This document shows positions 1-8,895 of a DNA stretch of 64,000 bases, in pieces. The first letter of the stretch is position 1, and the number at the start of each line of letters is the position of its first letter. Source of the DNA: Streptomyces flavofungini (GTDB lineage Bacteria; Actinomycetota; Actinomycetes; Streptomycetales; Streptomycetaceae); NCBI RefSeq assembly GCF_014650815.1, contig NZ_BMVR01000011.1:1-64000 (forward strand). The letters run 5' to 3'. Both the position numbers and the translations under genes were made by a program. The notes beneath the pieces were generated by a model. That model made no database searches. It worked only from the letters and a program-made list of their open reading frames with translations, and was not told where the DNA came from.

Positions 1-1
1 C

Positions 2-1072
2 ACCACCCCGGCCACCCCGGAACCCAACACCCAGGCCAAGCCCACCACCCCGGCCGCCCGGCAAGCTCCCGCCGACGACGACGCCCCGGCCGGCACGGTC
101 GACTCGACCGCTCCGGCCGACCAGGCCACCCCGTCGGCCCCTGCCGACCTGTCCGGCTCCGCCGACCCGGTCGACGCGTCCGGCCCGGCCGACCAGGCGG
201 AACAGGTGGGCACAGCCCACGTCGGCGGCGACACCAACGCCGAGAGCACCCCGGCCGACCTCCCGGCGCAGCCGGAAACCCCGGCCCACCGGGACACCGC
301 TCCGGCCGAGCCGGAAACCACCAACGCCCAGCCGGACCCCGCCCCGGCCCACCAGGACACCCCGGCCGAGCAGACCTCCGCCCCAGCGCAGCCGGACAGC
401 ACCGCCGAGGCCAAACCCGCGTTCGCCCTGGCCAAGGTGAAGGCCGCCGCGCCCGCCCTCGCCACCGCGTACCGCGCAGCGGGCGCCGCCCTCCGCAAGG
501 AGGGGCTTGAGGGTGCCCGGGCCCACGTCTACCTCGTACTGGACCGCTCCGGCTCCATGCGCCCCCACTTCAAAGACGGCTCCGCCCAGAACCTCGCCGA
601 TCAGACCCTGGCCCTCGCCGCCCACACGGACCCCACCGCCACCGTCCACCTCGTGTTCTTCTCCACGGACATCGACGGCACCGCCGACCTCACCCTCGCC
701 GACCACGAGAACCGCGTCGACGAACTGCACGCCGCCGCGGGCCGCATGGGCCGCACGAGCTACCACCGCGCCGTCGAAGAGGTCGTCGCCCACTACGAGA
801 AGTCCGGCCACGTCGGCGACCCCGCCCTCGTGATCTTCCAGACCGACGGCGCCCCGGACACCAAGGGCCCCGCCAACCAGGCCCTGGCGGACGCCGCCCG
901 CCACCCCCTCTTCTTCTCGTTCGTCGCCTTCGGCGACAAGGACGCCAAGGCCTTCGACTACCTCCGCAAGCTCAAGGCCGACAACGCCGCGTACTTCCTG
1001 ACGGGCCCCGACCCCAGGGAACTCACCGACAAGGAGCTGTACGAGGGCATCCTCGCCTCCTGGCGCCCGTAG
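2..1072 (+). CDS. TerF-like von Willebrand A domain protein (5' end outside window)
   Basis: The frame is open to the left edge, so this is the C-terminal part of a longer protein. The GTG at 206 is an internal valine in a Pro/Ala/Thr/Asp-rich linker (roughly 130 codons of PA, PAQP and TPAD-like units), not a start. A vWA domain follows. It has a MIDAS motif DRSGS (D codon at 542), a later RTSYH threonine and IFQTDGAPD, the pattern of TerF/tellurite-associated vWA proteins, which bind a divalent metal and act as assembly modules. In Streptomyces such proteins often carry an N-terminal TerD domain, which would lie upstream here (inference). It ends 117 bp before the trypco2 gene on the same strand and may belong to the same conflict locus. 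Confidence 0.8.
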   Translation, partial: TTPATPEPNTQAKPTTPAARQAPADDDAPAGTVDSTAPADQATPSAPADLSGSADPVDASGPADQAEQVGTAHVGGDTNAESTPADLPAQPETPAHRDTAPAEPETTNAQPDPAPAHQDTPAEQTSAPAQPDSTAEAKPAFALAKVKAAAPALATAYRAAGAALRKEGLEGARAHVYLVLDRSGSMRPHFKDGSAQNLADQTLALAAHTDPTATVHLVFFSTDIDGTADLTLADHENRVDELHAAAGRMGRTSYHRAVEEVVAHYEKSGHVGDPALVIFQTDGAPDTKGPANQALADAARHPLFFSFVAFGDKDAKAFDYLRKLKADNAAYFLTGPDPRELTDKELYEGILASWRP

Positions 1073-1188
1073 CCCTCGTAGCCCGAGCAGCCCCGTAACG
1101 CCGATTCCGTGGCACCAACCCCCTCCTCTACGTATCGTGTTGACGTTTTCCACGCGAGTAGAGCGAGTAGAGCGAGGGGGAGCGCGCC

Positions 1189-1521
1189 ATGGCGGCCAGT
1201 GGTACCCAGGGCAATCAACCGCCCGACGGCGACGGGTGGCTCGACCTCGCCGACGCCCTCGACCTGCTGCGCGCACAAGTCGCCGACTCCCAGCGCCGCG
1301 CCCGCACCGCCGACGTGCGCTTCGACGTCGAAGCGATCACCGTCGACTTCGAGGTCGAGCTGCTGCGTACCCGGGGCGGCTCCGGCGGGCTCCGCTTCGG
1401 GGTCGTCCAGGCCGACGGGCGGCAGGAGAACACCCGCCGCGCCACCCAGCGGGTGAGCCTGACCCTCAGGCCGCGCACCGCGACGCGCGGTGATGTCTCC
1501 ATCGGCGATGAAGAGCCCTAG
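1189..1521 (+). CDS. trypco2 family protein (trypsin-co-occurring domain)
   Basis: A 110-aa protein of acidic and basic blocks. The LADALDLLRAQVADSQ helix is followed by VRFDVEAITVDFEVELLR and by an RVSLTLRP strand. This is the layout of the trypco2 domain, a small beta-rich module encoded beside trypsin-STAND proteins in bacterial NLR-like conflict systems (Kaur, Aravind and colleagues). A GGGGGAG ribosome site sits 7-8 nt before ATG 1189. A TTGACG box at 1140-1145 could be a -35, although no convincing -10 follows. The upstream sequence repeats GCGAGTAGA twice at 1155-1172. The gene ends 48 bp before the trypsin-STAND gene and is probably cotranscribed. Its biochemical role is unknown; it may regulate or be a partner of the protease. 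Confidence 0.8.
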   Translation: MAASGTQGNQPPDGDGWLDLADALDLLRAQVADSQRRARTADVRFDVEAITVDFEVELLRTRGGSGGLRFGVVQADGRQENTRRATQRVSLTLRPRTATRGDVSIGDEEP

Positions 1522-1569
1522 CCGCTTCGGCGGTCGCGCCCCGCTCGACGCGCCGACGGAGGTGGTGAC

Positions 1570-4500
1570 TTGGAGCAGGATCGCGTCGTACGCGTCGTGA
1601 CGCGCAGGGGGACCGGCGACGACGGGACCGGCCACCCCGACCAGCCGCACGCAAGCGTCTCCGGCACCGGCTACCTCATCGCCCCCCGGCTGGTCCTCAC
1701 CGCCGCCCACCTCCTCCCGCCCGGCGGCGCCAAGCCGACCGTTCTCCTGCCGGGGTCCGACCGGGCGTACACCGCCACGGTCCGCTGGCGGCGGGACGCC
1801 GGCGCGGAGGGCGGGGTGCTCGACGCCGCCCTGGTGGAGATCCGGGACGCGGGCTGGCTGCCGCCGGGGTCCTTCGAGGAGCGGGTCGGGCGGCGCCCGC
1901 AGCGGTGGGGGCGGCTCGTCACCCACAACCTGGGGCAGTCCGTGTGCTGCCATGGGTTTCCCCGTATGCAGCGGGCGCGACGCGAGGGGGCCGAGGGTGG
2001 CGGCGGCGGGGTCATGGAGCAGATTTCCGCCCGGGTCAATCCGCTCACGGGGTATCCGGCCCGGCGGTACGAACTCGTGGGGCCCGTGGGGGTGTTCGGC
2101 ACCGGGCGCGACATGGACTCCCCGTGGGCGGGCATGTCCGGCGCCGCCGTCTTCACCGCCGAGCCCACCGGCGTACCGCACGAACTGCGGCCGGGTGACC
2201 TCCTGTTGGGGGTCGTACGGGCGGACCGGCAGGCGGGCAGCGGGGTGCGGCTGAGTGTGACGCGGGCCGAGGACCTGCTGGCGGACCATGTGTTCCGGGC
2301 GGTCGTGGAGGAGCACAGCGGGTTGCCGCCGGAGTTGGAGGCGGCCGAGCTGGCGGGGCTGCTGGCGCCGGTGCGGGTGCTGCGGGAGTTGCGGTCGCCG
2401 CTGATGGTGCTGCGCGCGGACGTGGAGGCCGTGTCGTTCCGGGGGCGCGAGAAGGAGCTGCGGGAGCTGCGCAACTGGTGTGTGGAGTCCGACGCGGCGC
2501 ACCAGGTCGGCACGCTCGTCGGCACCGGCGGGCAGGGCAAGTCGCGGCTCGCCCGGGAGTTGACCGCGGGTCTGCGCGCCGACGGGTGGGTGGCGGGGCG
2601 GCTGCGGCACGAGGTCCTGTACGGCGACGGCGCACGCCTGGAGCAGCGGTTGCGGCCGCTGATAGACGTACGGCATCCGACGCTGGTCGTCGTCGACTAC
2701 GCGGAGACCCGGCCCGATCTGGTGCGGGCGCTCGCCGCGCTGGCCGATGACGCGCGGGACCGGTTCCGGATTCTGCTGCTCGCCCGGTCGATGGGGTCGT
2801 GGCTGTCGTCGGCCCTCGGGCGCCCCGGGCCACGGCCGGTCGTGGGGGCGGGGACGGGGGCCGCCGGGAGCGGTCCTGGGGTCCTCGGCGTGCGCGGGGT
2901 GCCGGACTTCAGCCTGCGGCCGCTCTACACCACGCCGGGCCCGGCCGCCGAGGCGTTCCGGCTCGCCGTCGCCGATCTGGCGCGGGTGCTGCGGCTCGTA
3001 CCGGGGTACGGCGAGGTGAACTGGCCCTCGATCGCGGCGGAGGTGCAGCCGCCGGTCCTGCACGACGGGCACGAGAGTCCGTTGTCGCTGCACATGCGGG
3101 CGTTGGAGGCCCTGCTGCGGAAGGGGCTGTCCCCGGGGCAGCGGGCGCCGGAGCCGGGCCCCTTGGAGCACGGCCTCCTGGAGCAGGCCCTGTTGGAGCA
3201 GGAGGCGGGCTACTGGGCCAGCGCCGCCGTCTCCGCCGGGCTCGGGGACATCAACGGCACCGGCTCGGGCACCGGCCCCCTGCTCCGCCGGGCCGTCGCC
3301 GCCGCCACCCTCTGCGGTGCGGCGGGCCGGGACGAGGCCCGCGCCACGCTCGCCCGGCTTCCGCACGCGGGCCCCGTCCCGGTGGACGAGCTGGACGAGT
3401 GGCTGCGCCGCCTCTACCCGGCCGCGCAGGACCGGCACTGGGGCGGGCTGCACCCGGACCGGGTCGCCGAGTACCAGGCGTCGCAGGAGGTCGCCGACGA
3501 TCCGGAGCTGCTCATCGCGCTGCTCGCCGGGGCGTCCGACGAGCAGTGGACGACGGCGTTCACGGTGCTGACGCGGTCGGTGATCACGCACACCAACGAG
3601 GGGCGGCCGGGGCGGGCGCGCCTCGTGCTCGACCTGCTGGACCGGGCCCTGGACGAGGTGCCGGTGAGCACGGCGGCGCTGCGGGCGTGCCTGGACACGC
3701 TGCCCCGGCGGTCGCACGTGCTGACGCGGTTCGCCGTGCGTGTCGCCGAGCAGTTGGTGGGGAGTTACGCCGACGCCCCCGGTCCTGGCGGGCCGAGTGA
3801 CGTCGAACGCGCCAGTGACCAGCACCATCTGGCGCGCTGCCTCGGCGAACTCGCCAGCTGGGAGGGGGCGTTGCAGGCCGCGCAGAACGCGCTCGGCCTG
3901 CGGCGGCGGCTCACGGAGGCGGATCCCCGTACGCACGAGGCGGACCTCGCGGCCACGTACGACCTGTGTGCCTGGTGTCTGGCCGGGATCGAGGAGCTGG
4001 AGCGGGCGCACCAGCTCATCGGGCGGGCCCTCGCCATCCAGCGCCGCCTGGACCGGGACCGGCCCGAGCGGTACCGCAGCGGCCTGGTCGAGTTCCTGCG
4101 CACGGCCTCCGCCATCGAGTGGCGGCGCGGCGACCGGGAGGAGTCCAACCGGCACAGCGACGAGGCGGCCGACCTCAGCCGCTGGCTGCAGAGCACCCAG
4201 CCCGGCGAACACCTCAACCTGCTCATCGGCAGCCTGAACGGTCAGAGCATCGGCTACTGGAACGACGGCCGCTACAAGGAGGCGACGCAGGTCACCGACG
4301 AGTCCCTGCGCATCCTGGACGAGCAGGTCGCCGTCAACCGCGACGCCTACGCGCCGTTCCTCGCCGAGGCGCTGCTCTCGCAGGCCCTCAACTACGACCA
4401 GGCGGGCCGCTACGAGGAAGCCATCGACCTGGCCCACCGCTCCGTCGACCTGCGCCGCTCCCTCGCGGCCGACCTCCCCGACCGGCACGGCTTCGCGCTC

Positions 4501-6027
4501 GGCGAGGCGCTGCACAACCTGGCGTGGATCGAGTACGACGCGGGGAACCGGGAGGCGGCCGTCCGCTGGATGCGGGAGGCCGCCGAGGTGCGCGGGGTGC
4601 TGCGCGACCAGGCGCCGCGCTTCCGGCGCGCCCGCGACCACAGCCGGTCCCTGCACGCGCTCGCCGACATGCTCGCCGGAGTGGACGCCGGTCTCGACGA
4701 GGCGGTGACCGTCCTCGAACAGGCCCTGGACATCCGCCGCCACCCCGGCCCGCACGGCGTCAACCCGAACGTCTCCGTCGCCAACACCCTCATCGACCTC
4801 GGCCGGTACCGGCGGCGGCGCAGCCTCCTGCCCGCCGCGGACCGCGACGCGGAGCTGGCCGGGGCGGTGCGGGACCTCCAGGAGTGCGTGGCCCTGCGCC
4901 GCGACCTGGCGGCCGAGGACCCGGCGGAGCACCGGGGCGCCCTGTGCGACGCCCTCCTCGCCCTCGCCGGATGCTACGAACAGGCGGGCAAGGACGTCGC
5001 CCACCGGGTGCTCCTGCGCGAGGCCCTGCCCGTCGCCCGCGCCCTCGCCGCCGACGACGAGGACTGGCGGCCCGACCTGGCCCAGTGCCTGTCGGACCTG
5101 GGCTACGAGTACGTGTGGACCCGGCGCGAGCGGGCGGGCCTCGACCTCCTCACCGAGGCCGTCGCCGTCCTGGACGCACTGCCCGCCGAGCGCCGCGAGG
5201 CCCAGGCGGCCGCCCTCGGCAGCCATCTGATCCGGCTGCGCGTGACCCAGGCGAAGCTGGGCCTGCACACCGCGGCGGCCCGCACGGCGGAGCGGATCGT
5301 GGCGGAGCTGCGGCGCCGGGAGGCGGTGCGGGTCGCGGAGGAACGGCGGCTCGCGGAGGAGCGGCGTCGCGAGGCGGAACTGCGCGGGGCGGGCGGGGCG
5401 GCGGCGGGCGGCGGTTCCGGCTCGTACGGCATCCCGGCCGCCCACGGCACCCCCGGCCCCGACGGCACCCCCGGCCCCGACGGCACCCCGCCCGCCGACA
5501 GCCCCTCGCCCCCCGAGCCCACCCCCGGCCTCTCCTACGAGCCCTCCCTCGGCGCCGCCCTCGTCGCCCTCGGCCTCGCCTGCGCCCGCCTCGGACGGCA
5601 CGACGAGGCCCTGCGCCACGCGGCGGACGGCATGGCGCTGGTCCGTGAGCACGCGGCCGGGGAGTCGACGGCCTGGCTGGCCGAGGCTCTCAGCGCGTAC
5701 GCCCGGACGCTCCAGGTCCGCGCCCGCGCCACCGGCCGCCGCGCCCGCGCCACCGGCCGCCGCGCCCTCGCCGAGGCCGCCCTCGCCCCGGCCCGCGAGG
5801 CGGTGGAGCTGCGCCGCCGCGCCTGGCTCGACGACCAGGAGGCGCACGCGCTCGGCCTGCGGGACGCGGTGTTCTGCCTCGCCGACGTCTACGCCCAGCT
5901 CGGCCGCGAGGACGAGGCACGTTACGTACGCGGACACCTGGCAGCGCCACCGCGGCCCCGCGCCGCGCGCACCCCGGCCCCCGCCCCCGCACGGGAATCC
6001 CCGGCAGAAGGAGAGACAGCCCCATGA
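1570..6027 (+). CDS. Trypsin-like protease - STAND ATPase - TPR protein (NLR-like)
   Basis: A 1485-aa protein of three parts. Residues about 1-250 are a trypsin-fold protease: TAAH gives His47, LDAALVE gives Asp85 and GMSGAAVF gives Ser190. Residues about 285-560 are a STAND/NACHT-type ATPase, with Walker A GTGGQGKS at 318-325 and Walker B LVVVDYAE with Asp376, followed by FRILLLAR. From about 650 to 1450 it is helical TPR repeats, including AGRYEEAIDLAHRSVDLRR. A charged RRxAEERR helix and a GTPGPD collagen-like linker (about 1245-1305) interrupt them. Start is TTG 1570, because GGAGG at 1558-1562 is correctly spaced and no other in-frame start is near. There is no signal peptide, so it is cytoplasmic. 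By analogy with NLRs, the TPRs sense and the STAND oligomerises to activate the protease (inference). A 21-bp duplication lies at 5722-5763. Confidence 0.85.
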   Translation: MEQDRVVRVVTRRGTGDDGTGHPDQPHASVSGTGYLIAPRLVLTAAHLLPPGGAKPTVLLPGSDRAYTATVRWRRDAGAEGGVLDAALVEIRDAGWLPPGSFEERVGRRPQRWGRLVTHNLGQSVCCHGFPRMQRARREGAEGGGGGVMEQISARVNPLTGYPARRYELVGPVGVFGTGRDMDSPWAGMSGAAVFTAEPTGVPHELRPGDLLLGVVRADRQAGSGVRLSVTRAEDLLADHVFRAVVEEHSGLPPELEAAELAGLLAPVRVLRELRSPLMVLRADVEAVSFRGREKELRELRNWCVESDAAHQVGTLVGTGGQGKSRLARELTAGLRADGWVAGRLRHEVLYGDGARLEQRLRPLIDVRHPTLVVVDYAETRPDLVRALAALADDARDRFRILLLARSMGSWLSSALGRPGPRPVVGAGTGAAGSGPGVLGVRGVPDFSLRPLYTTPGPAAEAFRLAVADLARVLRLVPGYGEVNWPSIAAEVQPPVLHDGHESPLSLHMRALEALLRKGLSPGQRAPEPGPLEHGLLEQALLEQEAGYWASAAVSAGLGDINGTGSGTGPLLRRAVAAATLCGAAGRDEARATLARLPHAGPVPVDELDEWLRRLYPAAQDRHWGGLHPDRVAEYQASQEVADDPELLIALLAGASDEQWTTAFTVLTRSVITHTNEGRPGRARLVLDLLDRALDEVPVSTAALRACLDTLPRRSHVLTRFAVRVAEQLVGSYADAPGPGGPSDVERASDQHHLARCLGELASWEGALQAAQNALGLRRRLTEADPRTHEADLAATYDLCAWCLAGIEELERAHQLIGRALAIQRRLDRDRPERYRSGLVEFLRTASAIEWRRGDREESNRHSDEAADLSRWLQSTQPGEHLNLLIGSLNGQSIGYWNDGRYKEATQVTDESLRILDEQVAVNRDAYAPFLAEALLSQALNYDQAGRYEEAIDLAHRSVDLRRSLAADLPDRHGFALGEALHNLAWIEYDAGNREAAVRWMREAAEVRGVLRDQAPRFRRARDHSRSLHALADMLAGVDAGLDEAVTVLEQALDIRRHPGPHGVNPNVSVANTLIDLGRYRRRRSLLPAADRDAELAGAVRDLQECVALRRDLAAEDPAEHRGALCDALLALAGCYEQAGKDVAHRVLLREALPVARALAADDEDWRPDLAQCLSDLGYEYVWTRRERAGLDLLTEAVAVLDALPAERREAQAAALGSHLIRLRVTQAKLGLHTAAARTAERIVAELRRREAVRVAEERRLAEERRREAELRGAGGAAAGGGSGSYGIPAAHGTPGPDGTPGPDGTPPADSPSPPEPTPGLSYEPSLGAALVALGLACARLGRHDEALRHAADGMALVREHAAGESTAWLAEALSAYARTLQVRARATGRRARATGRRALAEAALAPAREAVELRRRAWLDDQEAHALGLRDAVFCLADVYAQLGREDEARYVRGHLAAPPRPRAARTPAPAPARESPAEGETAP

Positions 6028-6440
6028 CCACCGACCGGGCCCAGCTCATCGACGAGGAGCAGCGCGCGCCGCTGGCGTTCAGCAGCCTGCCGGCGTTCGT
6101 CTCCGACTATCTCGCGCTGATCATCCAGCGCCGCATGGACGACGGCAGTCACCTGTGGTGTCCGTCCTGGTGGGCGCACCCGGAGGCGATCGCCCGGCTG
6201 GCCGCGATGTGGCGGGCCTTCGAGTACCTGCGGTCCGACCCGGCGATCGGCCTGTCCAACTGGTGGCTGCACCACGCCGACCCCCACCTCGCGGTGCTGC
6301 TCAGTCCGACGGGCCCGTTCCACGCCTGCGCGCAGGGGCACCGGTCGGACGCCGAGCGGCTGCCGCTCGACCGGATGCCCGCGGGCCTGATGGACGACCC
6401 GGTGTTCACGGTCCTGGTGGGCGACCCCTTCGCCATGTGA
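6024..6440 (+). CDS. DUF4913 family protein
   Basis: 138 aa. The start codon overlaps the stop of the trypsin-STAND gene as ATGA, with GGAG 9-12 nt upstream, so translation is coupled. The central part (WCPSWWAHPEAIARLAAMWRA, then SNWWLHHADPHLAVL and GPFHACAQGHR) matches my memory of the DUF4913 signature, known from actinobacterial mobile and accessory loci and of unknown function. The Trp/His/Cys-rich pattern suggests a compact metal- or ligand-binding fold (inference). Coupling to the ATPase gene argues that it acts with that protein, for example as an adaptor, regulator or immunity component. Confidence 0.7.
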   Translation: MTTDRAQLIDEEQRAPLAFSSLPAFVSDYLALIIQRRMDDGSHLWCPSWWAHPEAIARLAAMWRAFEYLRSDPAIGLSNWWLHHADPHLAVLLSPTGPFHACAQGHRSDAERLPLDRMPAGLMDDPVFTVLVGDPFAM

Positions 6441-6473
6441 GTGGATCTTCGTTGGGCCGTTAGGATTTCGACC

Positions 6474-8102
6474 ATGGCGGCCACTGGATCCGAGAAGCAG
6501 GGGGCGAACGACGTGCAGTCGTACTACGTCTCGACCCCCATTTACTACGTCAACGACGCTCCTCACCTGGGCCACGCCTACACGACCGTCGCAGGCGACG
6601 TGCTCACGCGCTGGCACCGTCAGCGCGGCGAGAAGGTGTGGTACCTCACCGGCACGGACGAGCACGGTCAGAAGATCATGCGCACGGCCGAGACGAACGG
6701 GGTCTCCCCGCAGGAGTGGTGCGACAAGCTCGTCGAGGAGGCCTGGCGGCCCCTCTGGGAGCACCTGAACATCGCGAACGACGACTTCATCCGCACGACG
6801 GAGAAGCGGCACACGGACCGTGTGCAGGAGTTCGTCCAGGATCTCTACGACAAGGGCGAGATCTACAAGGGCGGCTACGAGGGCCCGTACTGCGTGGGCT
6901 GTGAGGAGTACAAGCTTCCGGGCGAGCTCCTCGACGGCGAGGGCGAGTTCGAGGGCCAGAAGCTCTGCCCGATCCACAAGAAGCCGGTGGAGCTGCTCAG
7001 CGAGGAGAACTACTTCTTCAAGCTGAGCGAGTACGGCGAGAAGCTGCTCGCGCACTACGAGGCGAACCCGGGCTTCATCCAGCCCGAGTCGGCGCGCAAC
7101 GAGGTCGTGAACTTCGTCCGCCAGGGCCTGCAGGACCTCTCCATCTCCCGCTCGACCTTCGACTGGGGCGTCCCGGTCCCGTGGGACGCCAAGCACGTCA
7201 TCTACGTCTGGGTCGACGCGCTCCTGAACTACGCGACGGCCGTCGGGTACGGCGCGGACGAGGCCAAGTTCGCCTCGACGTTCCCCGCGGACGTGCACCT
7301 CGTCGGCAAGGACATCCTGCGCTTCCACGCGGTGATCTGGCCCGCGATGCTGATGGCGCAGGGCCTGCCGCTGCCCGGCAAGGTCGCCGCCAACGGCTGG
7401 CTCATGGTCGGCGGCGAGAAGATGTCCAAGTCGAACCTGACGGGCATCAAGCCGCAGGACCTGACGTCCCACTTCGGCGTGGACGCGTACCGCTGGTACT
7501 TCCTGCGGGCCATCGCGTTCGGCCAGGACGGCTCGTTCTCCTGGGAGGACTTCACCGCCCGCTACACCAGCGAGCTGGCCAACGACTACGGCAACCTCGC
7601 CTCCCGCGTCGCCGCCATGGTCGGCAAGTACTTCGGCGGCGCCCTGCCGGCCGACGAGGCGCCCGGCGCGGCCGAGCAGGCGGTCCGGGACGGCCTGGCC
7701 AAGGCCGTCGCGGAGGCCGACCGGAAGGTCGGCGACGACCTGGACTTCCAGGGCGGCATCCTCGCCGTCTTCGACTTCGTGAAGCAGGTCAACGGCTACA
7801 TCACGGAGCAGGAGCCGTGGAAGGTCGCCAAGGACGAATCGCCCGAGGGCAGGGCGCGCCTGGCTTCCATCCTCTACACGGCCGCCGAGTCGCTCCGCGC
7901 GGTCGCGGTGCTCCTCAACCCCGTCATGCCGGAGACCTCCCAGCAGCTCTGGGACTCCCTCGGTGCCGAGGCCCCGCTCGGCGCGCTCGCCGACCAGCGG
8001 GTCCAGGACGCGGGCACCTGGGGCCAGCTCCCGGCCGGGGCCACGGTCACCAAGGGCGCGGTGCTGTTCCCGCGCCTGGAGGAGCCGAAGAAGGCCCAGT
8101 GA
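6474..8102 (+). CDS. metG: Methionyl-tRNA synthetase
   Basis: 542 aa, class I aminoacyl-tRNA synthetase charging tRNA-Met in the cytoplasm. The HIGH motif is HLGH at 31-34 and KMSKS is at 316-320. A zinc knuckle CVGCEEY...CPIH lies near residue 140. The anticodon-binding helical domain fills the C-terminus, and there is no tRNA-binding EMAP tail. ATG 6474 (MAATGSEKQG) is preferred over GTG 6441, which directly follows the preceding stop, because this N-terminus is the one I recall for Streptomyces orthologues. GTG 6513 is a further alternative. TAGGAT at 6461-6466 could be a -10 that makes the transcript leaderless. It stands apart from the upstream conflict locus and is housekeeping. Confidence 0.95.
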   Translation: MAATGSEKQGANDVQSYYVSTPIYYVNDAPHLGHAYTTVAGDVLTRWHRQRGEKVWYLTGTDEHGQKIMRTAETNGVSPQEWCDKLVEEAWRPLWEHLNIANDDFIRTTEKRHTDRVQEFVQDLYDKGEIYKGGYEGPYCVGCEEYKLPGELLDGEGEFEGQKLCPIHKKPVELLSEENYFFKLSEYGEKLLAHYEANPGFIQPESARNEVVNFVRQGLQDLSISRSTFDWGVPVPWDAKHVIYVWVDALLNYATAVGYGADEAKFASTFPADVHLVGKDILRFHAVIWPAMLMAQGLPLPGKVAANGWLMVGGEKMSKSNLTGIKPQDLTSHFGVDAYRWYFLRAIAFGQDGSFSWEDFTARYTSELANDYGNLASRVAAMVGKYFGGALPADEAPGAAEQAVRDGLAKAVAEADRKVGDDLDFQGGILAVFDFVKQVNGYITEQEPWKVAKDESPEGRARLASILYTAAESLRAVAVLLNPVMPETSQQLWDSLGAEAPLGALADQRVQDAGTWGQLPAGATVTKGAVLFPRLEEPKKAQ

Positions 8103-8123
8103 AGGCCCAGTGAGGGCCCAGTA
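8091..8123 (+). repeat. 3 x 11-bp tandem repeat over the metG stop codon
   Basis: Units AAGGCCCAGTG (8091-8101), AAGGCCCAGTG (8102-8112) and AGGGCCCAGTA (8113-8123). The metG stop TGA is at 8100-8102, so the stop region itself has been copied. Confidence 0.85.
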
Positions 8124-8133
8124 GGCGCGCCGG

Positions 8134-8168
8134 AAGGGCCGGAACCGCGATGTGCGGTCCCGGCCCTT
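8134..8168. terminator. Bidirectional hairpin between metG and tetR
   Basis: A 15-bp stem with one A-C mismatch (8134-8148 with 8154-8168) and a 5-nt loop. It lies between two convergent genes and reads as a terminator for both. The T-run is short, as is usual in Streptomyces. Confidence 0.75.
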
Positions 8169-8190
8169 TCGCGTACGCGCGTACGCGAAC

Positions 8191-8778
8191 TCAGCTCTCG
8201 TACGTCCGCAGCAACCGCGCCAACTGCCGTCCCGCCGCCCGCAGGGGCTCCTCGCTGCGGTTGACCTGCGCGGTCACCTCGGCTCCTTCCAGCGTGCTGA
8301 TGACGGTGGTGGCGACATCGGCCGCGTCCTCGGCGGTGAAGCCGGACGCGAGCAGCTTCTTCTCCACGACGCGCTCCCAGCCGCGCAGGGCCTCGGCGCA
8401 CACCCGCTGGATCTCGGAGTCGGAGCCCAGGGTCTCCAGCGCGGCGGCCGTGACGGGGCAGCCGTCGGTCCAGCCCGACTCCCGCAGCCCGACGGCCAGT
8501 TCGACGGCGCAGGACTCGACGCCGGCGGCCGGGTCGCCCTCGCGGTCGAGCGCGTCCTCCAGGAGCCGTCTGAACTCCTTCTCGCCGTGCTTGATCGCGG
8601 CCACGGCGAGAGCCTCCTTGCCACCCGGGAAGAAGTGGTAGACGGAGCCGAGCGTGGCCTGCGCCTCCTTGGCGATCTGCTTGATGCCGGTGCCGACGTA
8701 ACCCTGCCGCTGGATGAGCCGCGCGGCGACCACGACGATCCGCTCACGCGTGCTGGGGGGCGCGCTGTACTGACTCAT
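8191..8778 (-). CDS. TetR family regulator, LmrA/YxaF type
   Basis: 195 aa. The N-terminal HTH runs over residues about 10-57 (TRERIVVVAARLIQRQGYVGTGIKQIAKEA...LGSVYHFFPGG). The C-terminal ligand domain has the LmrA/YxaF pattern (GCPVTAAALETL, FTAEDAADVATTVISTLEGA). It is divergent from the imine-reductase-like gene, and two copies of one near-palindrome lie between them. The simplest reading is a repressor controlling itself and the oxidoreductase, released by a small hydrophobic or drug-like ligand (inference). The convergent metG terminator limits read-through into it. Confidence 0.85.
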   Translation of the reverse strand: MSQYSAPPSTRERIVVVAARLIQRQGYVGTGIKQIAKEAQATLGSVYHFFPGGKEALAVAAIKHGEKEFRRLLEDALDREGDPAAGVESCAVELAVGLRESGWTDGCPVTAAALETLGSDSEIQRVCAEALRGWERVVEKKLLASGFTAEDAADVATTVISTLEGAEVTAQVNRSEEPLRAAGRQLARLLRTYES

Positions 8779-8803
8779 CCGGCCACCTTACCCATCCTCT
8801 GAG

Positions 8804-8819
8804 TAGAGCGTTCGTTCTA
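8804..8819. promoter_or_regulatory. TetR operator copy 1
   Basis: TAGAGCGTTCGTTCTA is an imperfect palindrome with TAGA/TCTA arms. It lies 25 bp upstream of the tetR start and differs from copy 2 at one base. Confidence 0.7.
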
Positions 8820-8850
8820 GAGCTGTGCTACGTTTCCTCACGGCGCTAGA

Positions 8851-8866
8851 TAGAGCGCTCGTTCTA
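8851..8866. promoter_or_regulatory. TetR operator copy 2
   Basis: TAGAGCGCTCGTTCTA lies 47 bp after copy 1 and 30 bp before the oxidoreductase start. Two 15-of-16 identical palindromes in a 117-bp divergent spacer are strong evidence of the TetR binding site. Confidence 0.75.
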
Positions 8867-8895
8867 GTAACTCCACGCATACACAGGAGACGTTC

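Noticed and set aside
958..5937. 1659-codon open frame on the minus strand
   Set aside because: It is antisense to the trypsin-STAND gene. The open frame comes from high GC in the opposing third positions, and the protein is low-complexity without recognisable motifs.
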